Of a stretch of 64,000 nt of DNA, positions 16,589-24,781 are shown one piece after another. This DNA comes from an uncultured Eubacteriales bacterium. GTDB lineage: Bacteria > Bacillota > Clostridia > Peptostreptococcales > Anaerovoracaceae. Each line of letters opens with the position of its first letter. Positions within the stretch are counted from its first letter, which is position 1. The notes under the pieces were generated by a model that saw nothing but the letters and a program-made list of their open reading frames with translations, had not been told where the DNA came from and ran no database searches. The stretch is from assembly GCA_902776285.1 (NCBI GenBank), contig CACYPK010000002.1, positions 58,535 to 122,534 on the forward strand, in the 5' to 3' direction. The translations under genes were made by a program, and so were the position numbers.

Positions 16589-17370
16589 AAGGCATAATTG
16601 AGAATATAACGGGCGGCGCGAGCTCCGCGCACGCGTATATAGTCGAAGGCAGATCCGCGCAGTCCAGAGAGAGTGTCATCAGTGAGATCGCGATGGGCCT
16701 TGAGTGCCTTGATCCCGATGTATCCGCCAGACCGTGCGGGCGCTGCGAGGCATGCAGACAGGTCGCCGCGGGGACATCGATGGATCTGATCCGCATGCAG
16801 ATGAGCGGCAAGAAAGGCTATAATGTGAAAGACGCCGAACCGTTTGTCGAAAGGCTCGACATGGGAGCTTACGGCAGGTTCCTCATCGGTATAATCGATG
16901 AAGCCGACAGCCTGAGCGAGACCATCCAGAACAAACTTCTTAAGACTCTCGAGGAGCCGCGCGGTAACGTCATACTTCTGCTTGGCGCGTCCAACCGGGA
17001 CCGCCTGCTGAGCACGGTGAGGTCCAGATGCAGTACCATAGGCGCTGATGCGGGCGATGCGGATGAAGAGGCGGAGGCGGCAGAGAATCTCAGGGCGGCT
17101 GCCGAGATGCTTTGCGGAGGACGCGCGTTCCACGAGTTCAGGGAAGTTCTGGAGAAAAGCGTCAAGGACAGAACTGACGCTCCCGCGTTGATCAGCATGG
17201 CTGAGGACATATTAAGAGAGCGCATGATGTCGGGCGACGATCCGGCGCGGATGGCCGCGAAGCTCGAACTCTGCGAGAGGGCGAGAGCCGACATCGAGAG
17301 GGATATGGACAGATCGAAAGCGCTCAGGAGGCTCTTTCTTGAGCTGAATGATTCGAAACAAAGGAGATAA
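16567..17370 (+). CDS. holB: DNA polymerase III delta' subunit
   Basis: Clamp-loader subunit of the replication machine, 267 residues. It starts at GTG behind a clear GGAGGA site inside the tmk end. The zinc module is Cys-Gly-Arg-Cys-Glu-Ala-Cys with a fourth Cys nine residues earlier. The Walker A is degenerate (Val-Glu-Gly-Arg-Ser-Ala in place of a P-loop), as expected for delta', which does not hydrolyse ATP. The sensor stretch Ile-Ile-Asp-Glu-Ala-Asp and the Ser-Arg-Cys arginine-finger motif are present. It is shorter than most delta' proteins (about 310-330 residues). Confidence 0.9.
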   Translation: MQGKRAVKGIIENITGGASSAHAYIVEGRSAQSRESVISEIAMGLECLDPDVSARPCGRCEACRQVAAGTSMDLIRMQMSGKKGYNVKDAEPFVERLDMGAYGRFLIGIIDEADSLSETIQNKLLKTLEEPRGNVILLLGASNRDRLLSTVRSRCSTIGADAGDADEEAEAAENLRAAAEMLCGGRAFHEFREVLEKSVKDRTDAPALISMAEDILRERMMSGDDPARMAAKLELCERARADIERDMDRSKALRRLFLELNDSKQRR

Positions 17371-17377
17371 AACAATA

Positions 17378-18328
17378 ATGGTTGAAATAGTCGGAGTCGG
17401 ATTCGCCAAGACCGGCAAAACATATTATTTCGATCCGCAGGGCAAGACCTATGAGGCGGGCGACATGGTGATTGTGGAGACTGCCAGAGGCATGGAACTT
17501 GGCCATGTGCTGATCGCGAACAAGGAAATAGATGAGTCGGAACTGGTCGCCGAGCTTAAGCCGGTAGAAAGAATGGCTACGGAAGGGGATCTCAAAAAGT
17601 ATCACGAGAATCTCGGAAAGAGAGAGGATGCCCTTAAAGTCTGCGCTGAGAAGATAGAAAAGCACGGACTGGATATGAAGCTCATCGACGTGGAATTCAT
17701 GATCGACGGCTCAAAGATAGTCTTCTACTTCTCCGCTGACGGCAGAGTGGATTTCAGAGAGCTGGCAAAAGATCTGGCCGGTCATTTCAAGAACAGGATA
17801 GAGCTGAGGCAGATCGGAGTCAGGGATGAAGCCAGGATGCTCGGAGGCATCGGCATTTGCGGCAGACCGCTTTGCTGCAGCAAGTGGCTCACGGACTTCC
17901 ATCCGGTATCGATCAAGATGGCAAAGCAGCAGAACCTCTCGCTCAACCCTACCAAGATATCAGGCACATGCGGAAGGCTGATGTGCTGCCTCAATTTTGA
18001 GGACAAGACATACAAGGAACTCCGCAAGGGCATGCCTAAGGACAACGAGAGAGTCGAAACGCCTGAAGGCCTCGCCAAGGTAGTCAACGTCGATTACTTC
18101 AACGGCAAGATCAACACGCGCGCCATCGACAAGGATCCTGAAACAGGCGAGGAAGTGTTCGCGCAGGAGATCCACTCGTACACGAAGGAAGAGATCAGGC
18201 GTATCGGCAAGAACGCGAAGAAGGTCCGCGACGACGATCTGTCGATGAATGATGACATCAGCGAGATCATGGAATCGGCCGACATCGAAGAGATCCGCGA
18301 GCTGGAAGAACTGCTCAGAGAGTTCTGA
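17378..18328 (+). CDS. ricT: PSP1-domain protein RicT (YaaT)
   Basis: A 316-residue PSP1 protein. The conserved cysteine blocks Gly-Ile-Cys-Gly-Arg-Pro-Leu-Cys-Cys-Ser-Lys-Trp and Cys-Gly-Arg-Leu-Met-Cys-Cys are intact. In Bacillus, RicT forms the iron-sulfur Y-complex with RicA and RicF and directs RNase Y processing; neither partner is in the window. An acidic tail (about 285-316) is Glu/Asp rich. The ATG at 17378 has AAAGGAG upstream at 11 bases; the in-frame ATG at 17348 lies inside holB. The stop overlaps the next start (TGATG). Confidence 0.92.
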   Translation: MVEIVGVGFAKTGKTYYFDPQGKTYEAGDMVIVETARGMELGHVLIANKEIDESELVAELKPVERMATEGDLKKYHENLGKREDALKVCAEKIEKHGLDMKLIDVEFMIDGSKIVFYFSADGRVDFRELAKDLAGHFKNRIELRQIGVRDEARMLGGIGICGRPLCCSKWLTDFHPVSIKMAKQQNLSLNPTKISGTCGRLMCCLNFEDKTYKELRKGMPKDNERVETPEGLAKVVNVDYFNGKINTRAIDKDPETGEEVFAQEIHSYTKEEIRRIGKNAKKVRDDDLSMNDDISEIMESADIEEIRELEELLREF

Positions 18329-19074
18329 TGGAGAGGATAGACGATACCGGCTTTGGCGGCATTAAAGTGATACAGACCAGGGGTTCCGGATACGGAGTGG
18401 ACGCCGTGCTTCTTGCGGCGTTTGCCGCCGGAGAGACCGGAGCCGGAGGTCTGCAGAAGAACAGCGCGGTCTCTCTGCGCGTAGCCGACCTCGGGACGGG
18501 CTGCGGAGTGATCGCGTTTATAATGCACCACAAGCTCGGCGGCGCGAAACTGACCGGCTACGACATAAATCCGGCCGCGATAGAAAGGGCCGTGAGGGCA
18601 TGCGATATCAATGGTCTCGCGGGAGATATAGGCTTCGTCTGCGCGGATATTAAGGATATCGACGCTCCGGGGGAATTCGATGCTGTCCTGACAAACCCTC
18701 CGTACTTCAGGAGAACGCCGGATGAGCCGGGCGCGGCAGATCCAGATGAGAGATACATCGCAAGGCACGAGACAACGGCGGACATCGCGGACTTCGCAAG
18801 GACCGCTTCCGCGATGCTGAAGAACGGCGGCAGCCTGTACATGATCCACCGGCCCGACAGACTCGCTGACATAATCACTGAGATGAGAGCCGCGGGCATT
18901 GAACCGAAAGAAATGCAGTTCGTCGTACCGTCCGCCGGGAGAGCGGCAAACATGGTGCTCATACACGGCGTCAGGGGCGCCGGCCCGGAGCTCAGGATGC
19001 TTCCGGAGATAGCGGTGCATGCTGCTGACGGGGGCTACACAGAAGAGATCGTAAAATACTACGAAAGAGATTAA
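18328..19074 (+). CDS. trmN6: tRNA1(Val) (adenine(37)-N6)-methyltransferase family protein
   Basis: A 248-residue SAM-dependent methyltransferase. The SAM loop Asp-Leu-Gly-Thr-Gly-Cys-Gly-Val-Ile and the Asn-Pro-Pro-Tyr-Phe catalytic motif of amino-methyltransferases are clear. In Bacillus the yabB gene in the same position after yaaT/yabA encodes this activity. One-base overlap with ricT shows coupling. Its stop codon lies inside the 5' arm of the terminator stem. Confidence 0.88.
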   Translation: MERIDDTGFGGIKVIQTRGSGYGVDAVLLAAFAAGETGAGGLQKNSAVSLRVADLGTGCGVIAFIMHHKLGGAKLTGYDINPAAIERAVRACDINGLAGDIGFVCADIKDIDAPGEFDAVLTNPPYFRRTPDEPGAADPDERYIARHETTADIADFARTASAMLKNGGSLYMIHRPDRLADIITEMRAAGIEPKEMQFVVPSAGRAANMVLIHGVRGAGPELRMLPEIAVHAADGGYTEEIVKYYERD

Positions 19075-19160
19075 AAAGTCCGGGCAGGATACTCTTTTGA
19101 GTATAGCCGCAGCGAGCCGTGAGCTGCGCTCGGAAATGGGAGCTTTTAATCTCTTTTTTT
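19064..19160 (+). terminator. large branched terminator after trmN6
   Basis: Outer stem: 19064-19078 (AAAGAGATTAAAAAG) pairs with 19143-19156 (CTTTTAATCTCTTT) with one bulged A, followed by a T-run. Inside are two hairpins: ATACTC-TTTT-GAGTAT (19089-19104) and CGCAGC-N9-GCTGCG (19108-19128). The overall three-way shape is larger than a simple terminator. Confidence 0.7.
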
Positions 19161-19182
19161 GTTGATGAAGACGCTGCTTTGC

Positions 19183-19211
19183 TTGAATAGAAGGGCGTCA
19201 GAATATATAAT
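19183..19211 (+). promoter_or_regulatory. promoter upstream of the membrane-protein/murA/glycogen run
   Basis: TTGAAT (19183-19188), 17-base spacer, consensus TATAAT (19206-19211). Gaps from here to 36.2 kb are short and I see no clear terminator among them, so a long transcript is possible. Confidence 0.65.
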
Positions 19212-19275
19212 ATTATTAATAATTGCGGGCTTTTACCGGACCGCCCGCGAAGGTGAATAACAAAGGAGAAAGCAT

Positions 19276-19551
19276 ATGGTAACAGTAAGCATCAAGGGCG
19301 TACTGATCGGAGTGCTTCTGATTGCGCTGATCGTGCTGGTAGTTTTCCTGATCGTACTGGTCGCGAACGTCACCGACACCATCAAGAAGACCAACGCCAT
19401 TATCGATGGCGGCACGAACGCAGCTGCCGGCGCAAAGGAAAAAGTGCAGAATGCTTCCGAGAAGGTCAAAGAAGGCGCTTCGAAGGTCACGGGCATTGCT
19501 GCCATGGGAGTGAATACTGCCGGCAAGATACTCGATAAGGTCATCAAGTAG
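19276..19551 (+). CDS. small membrane protein, DUF948-like layout
   Basis: A 91-residue protein: one long hydrophobic N-terminal segment (about 7-30) and an amphipathic Ala/Lys/Glu coil to the end. Strong AAAGGAGA site. The layout, membrane anchor then coil, resembles DUF948-type proteins and the first 100 residues of the next gene, so the two may be paralogues or partners. No enzymatic motif. Confidence 0.7.
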   Translation: MVTVSIKGVLIGVLLIALIVLVVFLIVLVANVTDTIKKTNAIIDGGTNAAAGAKEKVQNASEKVKEGASKVTGIAAMGVNTAGKILDKVIK

Positions 19552-19570
19552 GGAATAAGGAGAAACAAAA

Positions 19571-20635
19571 ATGACTATCAATCAGATAATCGCATTCTGC
19601 CTTGTAGCCGTACTTATAGCGTTCGTCGTGGTGCTGGCGATCATGGCGGTCCATGCAATAGAACTGCTCAAGAAGACCAAGACCCTCGTCGGCAAGAGCA
19701 ATGATGCGGTCGATGACGTCAAGAGCAGATTCGACAAGCTCAGCGATGACGCTCTCGGAGCTGTCAGCGCGGTGGCAGCCGATACATCCGGCGCTGTCAA
19801 GGCGGTTTCCACAGCGGGAGTCGGACTTGCCGCGTTCGGACTTCTGAAGTTTGTTATCAGACTGCTGACCGGCAGCAGCGTTTTCACGGCATTGTCGGCA
19901 GGCAGAGAGCGCAGAAAAGCCAAGAAGGAGATCAAGCTCTCCAAGAAGACTATCAAGCAGCTCAACAAGCAGTCAAAGAAAGAAAAGAAAGTCCGCAAAA
20001 AAGCGGATAAGACGGCCAGAAAATACGCTAAAAAGGACGCAGCCGCAGCGGCAAAAGCAGCCGCGGCCGCCAGGGCTCTGAAAAAGGCAGAAGGCAAAAA
20101 AGCCAAAAAGGCCGCCAAAGTCGAGAAAAAAGAAGCCGAAACCGCAAAGAAGGCGGCAGCAGTAGCCGCGGCAGCTCTCCTGAAGAAGAAGAAAAAGGAA
20201 GCGAAGGAAGCAGCCAGGGCTGAAAAGAGAAGAGCAGCGGCCGCGAAGCAGGCAACAGCAGCAGCGGCGGCGCTTATCCTGAAAAAAGAGAAGGATGCCA
20301 AGAAGCTTGCCGAGAAGAAAGCAGCTGAAGCCGCGGCTCTTGCCAAAAAGGCACAGAAAGCGTTAAAGAAGGAAAGCCTTAAGAAGGCTGCCATCACAAA
20401 GAGGGCTGAACTTGCCGACGTAAAAGCGGCAAAGAGAGCCAGAGTGCTCGCGGAGAAGGCTACTGCCAAGGCAGCGAGAAAAGCCAACAAGGCTGCGAAA
20501 AAGGCGGCTGCCAAGGCAAGAAGAAAAGCAGCTAAAGCAGCCAGAAAGGCAGCTGCAAAGGCAGCAAAACTGGCTGCGAAAAAAGCCAGAGCAGCCGCAA
20601 AGAAAGAAAAGAAAGAACAGAAAAAGGCTGCGTAA
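19571..20635 (+). CDS. membrane-anchored protein with a long Lys/Ala-rich tail
   Basis: A 354-residue protein. Residues 1-30 form a membrane segment and 31-75 an amphipathic coil (similar to the gene before it). A second hydrophobic stretch (about 76-105) follows, and then about 240 residues are almost only Ala, Lys, Glu and Arg, including Lys-Ala-Ala-Lys and Lys-Lys-Ala-Lys runs. The tail is strongly basic and resembles histone H1-like bacterial tails, but here it is tied to the membrane. AAGGAGA site 7 bases before the ATG. Possible roles are binding nucleoid DNA at the membrane or anchoring anionic polymers; neither is shown. It sits directly before murA. Confidence 0.75.
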   Translation: MTINQIIAFCLVAVLIAFVVVLAIMAVHAIELLKKTKTLVGKSNDAVDDVKSRFDKLSDDALGAVSAVAADTSGAVKAVSTAGVGLAAFGLLKFVIRLLTGSSVFTALSAGRERRKAKKEIKLSKKTIKQLNKQSKKEKKVRKKADKTARKYAKKDAAAAAKAAAAARALKKAEGKKAKKAAKVEKKEAETAKKAAAVAAAALLKKKKKEAKEAARAEKRRAAAAKQATAAAAALILKKEKDAKKLAEKKAAEAAALAKKAQKALKKESLKKAAITKRAELADVKAAKRARVLAEKATAKAARKANKAAKKAAAKARRKAAKAARKAAAKAAKLAAKKARAAAKKEKKEQKKAA

Positions 20636-20659
20636 ATACTACATCTGAGGAGGCCGTTA

Positions 20660-21931
20660 ATGGCAAAGATCCTTGTTAATAACAGCGGACCTCTCCACGG
20701 AGAGGTGTGGATAAGCGGCGCCAAGAATTCGGTGCTGCCTCTGCTTGCCGCGACACTTATGACAAAAGACACCTGCGTTATCGAGGATGTTCCCGATCTC
20801 GCAGATGTCAACGTTATGAAGAAGATGCTCCTTAAATACGGCGCAAAGATAGATGACACCGAAGAAGGCGTCATCAGGATTTCTACGCCTAAGATCGTTT
20901 CCTGCGAAGGTGACAGAGACATGGTGCAGGAAATGAGAGCGTCTCTTTTTACTATGGGCCCGATGCTGGCAAGACACGGCAAGATCATCATGCCGATGCC
21001 GGGCGGATGCACCATAGGCAAAAGACCGATAGACCTTCATCTGAAGGGATTCAGGGCGCTCGGCGCTGATGTTATCGAAGACGATGTGAACGAGATAGTG
21101 ACCGTGACCGCAGGTCCGGAAGGACTGAAGGGCGACGTCATCTATCTGGACTTCCCGAGCGTGGGCGCTACGGAGAACATTCTCATGGCCGCGACGCTCG
21201 CAAAGGGCACGACGATCATAGAGAACGCTGCCAAGGAGCCTGAAATAATCGACCTGGCCAACCAGCTCAATAAGATGGGCGCGCGCATCAAGAGCGCCGG
21301 CACCGACATGATCAGGATAGAGGGCGTGGAAAAGCTCTCCGGCTGTATCCATGAGGCGATTCCGGACAGAATAGAGACGGGCACATTCATGCTGGCGGCC
21401 GCGATAACCCACGGTGATGTTCTTATTAAGAATGCCCTTCCGGGACATGTAAGGCCGATAATGGCCAAACTCAAGGAGTGCAACGTCGACGTTGAAGTCA
21501 GACCTGAGGGCATTTATGTTGACGCCAGGGACAGGGAACTCAATTCGACAGACATCAAGACACTGCCGTATCCGGGCTTCCCGACAGACATACAGTCGCC
21601 GTTCATGGCGTTCCTGTCAACGGTGAACGGCAGCAGCGTGGTCAGGGAGACGGTCTTTGAAAACAGATTCATGCATGTCGTGGAACTCAACCGTATGGGC
21701 GCTGACATCATGATAGAAAACAGAGAAGCAATAGTGCCTGGCGGCAAGGCCCTTAAAGGCGCCAAGGTCAGAGCGACCGACCTCAGAGCCGGAGCCGCTA
21801 TGGTGCTTGCGGGACTCGCGGCAACGGGCACTACTGAAATAAGCGAGATATACCACATCGAAAGGGGCTATGAGAATCTTGTAGGCAAGTTTAAGGCGCT
21901 TGGCGCCGACATCATGAAGATCGATGACTGA
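20660..21931 (+). CDS. murA: UDP-N-acetylglucosamine 1-carboxyvinyltransferase
   Basis: First committed step of peptidoglycan synthesis: transfers enolpyruvate from PEP to UDP-GlcNAc. 423 residues, normal. The substrate-binding Lys22-Asn23 lies in Ser-Gly-Ala-Lys-Asn, and the catalytic loop Pro-Gly-Gly-Cys-Thr-Ile-Gly-Lys-Arg-Pro holds Cys117, the residue fosfomycin alkylates, so the enzyme should be of the fosfomycin-sensitive type. The GAGGAGG site is strong. It lies between the cationic membrane protein and fbp. Confidence 0.96.
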   Translation: MAKILVNNSGPLHGEVWISGAKNSVLPLLAATLMTKDTCVIEDVPDLADVNVMKKMLLKYGAKIDDTEEGVIRISTPKIVSCEGDRDMVQEMRASLFTMGPMLARHGKIIMPMPGGCTIGKRPIDLHLKGFRALGADVIEDDVNEIVTVTAGPEGLKGDVIYLDFPSVGATENILMAATLAKGTTIIENAAKEPEIIDLANQLNKMGARIKSAGTDMIRIEGVEKLSGCIHEAIPDRIETGTFMLAAAITHGDVLIKNALPGHVRPIMAKLKECNVDVEVRPEGIYVDARDRELNSTDIKTLPYPGFPTDIQSPFMAFLSTVNGSSVVRETVFENRFMHVVELNRMGADIMIENREAIVPGGKALKGAKVRATDLRAGAAMVLAGLAATGTTEISEIYHIERGYENLVGKFKALGADIMKIDD

Positions 21932-21950
21932 TCATTGAATGGAGGACGAT

Positions 21951-23900
21951 ATGCCTGACATCAACTATCTGAAGCTTCTGGCGGAGAAGTATCCAAACAG
22001 AAGAAGAGCAAGGACAGAGATCATCAATCTGAGAGCCATACTGGCGCTCCCTAAGGCCACGGAGTTTTTCCTGAGCGACATCCACGGCGAATATGACGCT
22101 TTCCACTACTTCGTAAGGAGCGGGTCGGGAATGATCCGCATGAGGATAGACGAAGTCTTCGGCAACATCCTCACGGAAAGCGAATGCGATGACCTCGCGT
22201 CACTCATCTACAATCCGGAAGCCGAGATGGCCAGACGTGAAAAGAGCGAGCACGACTTCGACGCGTGGAGCAAGGTAGCCATAAGGCGGCTCATAGCGAT
22301 CTGCCGTGTCGTATCAAGCAAATACACCAGATCGAAGGTAAAAAGACGTCTGCCTGAACTCTCGTCGTACATCATGGACGAGCTGCTTTTCATGGATGAC
22401 GCTCCGGACAGACACAGATACTATGACGAGATCATAGACGCCATCGTCGAATACGACGCGGCCAGGGAGTTCATCATAGACCTCACCGAGACCATAGCCA
22501 ATCTGACTGTCGACAGGCTCCACATTATCGGAGACATATTCGATAGAGGCCCTAAATCCCATGTAGTCATGGATTATCTCATGGCAAACAGAGGTGTAGA
22601 CATCCAGTGGGGCAATCACGATATCCTGTGGATGGGCGCGGCATGCGGCAACAGAGCGTGCATAGCCACGATGATCCGCATAAACGTTAGATACAACAAC
22701 TTCGATATGCTCGAGGTAGGCTACGGATTCAACCTGCGTCCTCTGGCATCCCTGGCAGCGCATATCTATAAGGACGATCCATGCGAATTCTTTAAGCCTA
22801 ATGTCCTTGAAACGAATAAGTATGACCCTATCCCGCCTGAACTGGCCGCGAAAATGCACAAGATGATCTCCATCATCCAGTTCAAGATAGAAGGCCAGGA
22901 GATCAGGAAGCATCCTGAATACCATCTGGAGCACAGGAATCTCCTGGAGACCGTAGACTTCGAAAAGGGTACGGTAATGGTTGACGGCGTCGAGTATCCG
23001 ATGAGGGATATGAATCTGCCGACAGTAGATCCGAAGGATCCGTACAGGCTGACGCCGGAGGAAGAAGAGGTCATGATAGCGCTCGAATCCTCGATCCTCA
23101 ACTCGGATAAGCTGCAGAGACACATCAATTACATGTTCACTCACGGCGCGCTCTTCAAGGTCATGAACAACAATCTGCTTTATCACGGCTGCATGATCTT
23201 CAACGAGAGAGGCAATTTCAAGAACGTCGAGATCGAAGGAAAGAAGTACAAAGGCGCCGCGTACATGCGCAAGCTCGATCAGATGATAAGAGATGCCCGC
23301 GGCAAGCAGCCTGAGGGCAGGACATCCGCGGAAGCCGCGGCGATCATGTGGTACCTGTGGCTTTCAGAGGATTCACCTCTCTTCGGCAAGGACAAGATGA
23401 CGACTTTCGAGAGGTACTTCATTGCTGATAAGGCAACGCATAAGGAGACAAAGGTGCCTTATTACAGGTTGATCGATAAGGAAGAGATAGCGGTCAAGAT
23501 CCTCAAGGACTTCGGGCTCGATCCGGTGAACGGCCGTATCCTGAACGGACACGTGCCGGTCAAGCTCGTAAAGGGAGAAACGCCGATCAAGGCCAACGGA
23601 AAGATATTCATTATCGACGGCGGTATTTCGAAGGCATATCACAAGACTACGGGAATAGCCGGATACACCGCGATAATGACTTCGAAGCACATGTATCTCG
23701 CGGAGCATCAGGCTTACGAACCGTTGCGCGAGGACGGTACGCAGACCTTCCACAGGCCTGTGATGCATCTGGTCCATACCGCTCCTGTCAGACTCAGGAT
23801 AAGGGATACGGATATCGGCGCTGAGATACGTGAGCAGATCGCCAACCTCGAGGCTCTGTACGATCAGTTCGTGGGCGGCGGCATCAGAGAGATCTACTGA
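21951..23900 (+). CDS. fbp: fructose-1,6-bisphosphatase class III
   Basis: Hydrolyses fructose-1,6-bisphosphate in gluconeogenesis. The 649-residue protein has the class III size and the metallophosphoesterase blocks: Ser-Asp-Ile-His-Gly-Glu-Tyr-Asp, Gly-Asp-Ile-Phe-Asp-Arg-Gly, Trp-Gly-Asn-His-Asp and a C-terminal Asn-Gly-His-Val-Pro-Val. I start at 21951 because GGAGG (21941-21945) is correctly spaced there and overlaps the coding of the earlier ATG at 21939. With PPi-PFK in the same window this gives the cell two ways to run the F6P/FBP step backward. Confidence 0.95.
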   Translation: MPDINYLKLLAEKYPNRRRARTEIINLRAILALPKATEFFLSDIHGEYDAFHYFVRSGSGMIRMRIDEVFGNILTESECDDLASLIYNPEAEMARREKSEHDFDAWSKVAIRRLIAICRVVSSKYTRSKVKRRLPELSSYIMDELLFMDDAPDRHRYYDEIIDAIVEYDAAREFIIDLTETIANLTVDRLHIIGDIFDRGPKSHVVMDYLMANRGVDIQWGNHDILWMGAACGNRACIATMIRINVRYNNFDMLEVGYGFNLRPLASLAAHIYKDDPCEFFKPNVLETNKYDPIPPELAAKMHKMISIIQFKIEGQEIRKHPEYHLEHRNLLETVDFEKGTVMVDGVEYPMRDMNLPTVDPKDPYRLTPEEEEVMIALESSILNSDKLQRHINYMFTHGALFKVMNNNLLYHGCMIFNERGNFKNVEIEGKKYKGAAYMRKLDQMIRDARGKQPEGRTSAEAAAIMWYLWLSEDSPLFGKDKMTTFERYFIADKATHKETKVPYYRLIDKEEIAVKILKDFGLDPVNGRILNGHVPVKLVKGETPIKANGKIFIIDGGISKAYHKTTGIAGYTAIMTSKHMYLAEHQAYEPLREDGTQTFHRPVMHLVHTAPVRLRIRDTDIGAEIREQIANLEALYDQFVGGGIREIY

Positions 23901-23919
23901 CACGGAAAGGTGAAGGACT

Positions 23920-24015
23920 ATGACTTTAGTATCAAGAATATTGGGCGGAATACTGTTTGCTTTCTGCATATGGTACATTCTTCTGCTTTATAAAAATAAC
24001 AGAGATAAGTTTTAA
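23920..24015 (+). CDS. 31-residue single-pass membrane microprotein
   Basis: ATG at 23920 behind GAAAGGTGAAGG, stop TAA at 24013-24015. The product has a short polar head, a hydrophobic stretch from about Ile7 to Tyr25 with Gly-Gly, Phe, Trp and a Leu run, and a polar Lys-Asn-Asn-Arg-Asp-Lys-Phe end. It fits exactly between fbp (19 bases) and prsW (12 bases), and both gaps hold ribosome sites. It is too short for usual gene finders. Function unknown. Confidence 0.6.
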   Translation: MTLVSRILGGILFAFCIWYILLLYKNNRDKF

Positions 24016-24027
24016 AGGGGGGCACTG

Positions 24028-24765
24028 ATGTATCTTAGTTCAAATCTGATGGCTCTGGCGATCATACCGGGCTTGCTGCTGATAGCATACGTATACAAAA
24101 AGGACAGAGTCGAAAAAGAGCCTCCTATGCTGATCTTAAAGCTCGTGCTGTTCGGCATCATTTCCTGCATTGCCGCGGGATACCTCGAACAGCTTGAGAG
24201 CCAGTTCCTGCCGGTCTATCCGAAGGGCTCGCTCCAGTACGCGCTGCAGACATCGTTCTGCATGGCTGCGCTCGTGGAGGAGACGGTGAAATTCCTGGCT
24301 ATGAGGCTGGCATCATGGAATAACAGAGCGTTCAATTACCGCTTTGACGGCGTAGTCTACGGACTGACCGCGGCTGTCGGCTTCGCGATCTATGAGAACG
24401 TCATGTATGTCGCCATGTACGGCATGGAGACGGCGGTCGTGAGAGCGTTCACGGCGATCCCGCTGCATGCGTTCTGCGGCGCCTTCATGGGAGCCATTTA
24501 TTCATACTCCAAAAAGGCCAGCATTCTGGGCAACAGCGGAGCATCAGTGATGTACACGATTCTTGCACTTCTGGTGCCGATGGCGATCCACGGAACGTAT
24601 GATACATTCGCGTTCCTCGGACAGAACGGAACTATTCCGCTGCTGATCTTTGTAGTACTTCTGTACATTGCGGCCATAACGATGATCAAGAAGCTTTCGA
24701 TCTCGGACTACAGAGCGGGATTCTATCCTGAAGCACGTCCGATAGATTACGATGTAGAGATTTAG
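24028..24765 (+). CDS. prsW: PrsW-family intramembrane metalloprotease
   Basis: A 245-residue polytopic membrane protein with about seven hydrophobic segments. PrsW motifs: Val-Glu-Glu-Thr-Val-Lys (Glu84, Glu85), Tyr-Glu-Asn (Glu123), Pro-Leu-His-Ala (His147) and Ala-Ile-His-Gly-Thr-Tyr-Asp (His188, Asp192). In Bacillus PrsW cleaves the anti-sigma factor RsiW at site 1. An ECF sigma/anti-sigma pair does occur in this window, but about 39 kb away, so linkage is only a possibility. Strong AAAGGGGGG site. Confidence 0.9.
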   Translation: MYLSSNLMALAIIPGLLLIAYVYKKDRVEKEPPMLILKLVLFGIISCIAAGYLEQLESQFLPVYPKGSLQYALQTSFCMAALVEETVKFLAMRLASWNNRAFNYRFDGVVYGLTAAVGFAIYENVMYVAMYGMETAVVRAFTAIPLHAFCGAFMGAIYSYSKKASILGNSGASVMYTILALLVPMAIHGTYDTFAFLGQNGTIPLLIFVVLLYIAAITMIKKLSISDYRAGFYPEARPIDYDVEI

Positions 24766-24781
24766 ACAAAAGGGAGCGACA

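Noticed and set aside
19582..21021. Long minus-strand frame of 479 codons
   Set aside because: It mirrors the Lys/Ala-rich gene and the start of murA; the plus-strand genes have ribosome sites and known motifs.
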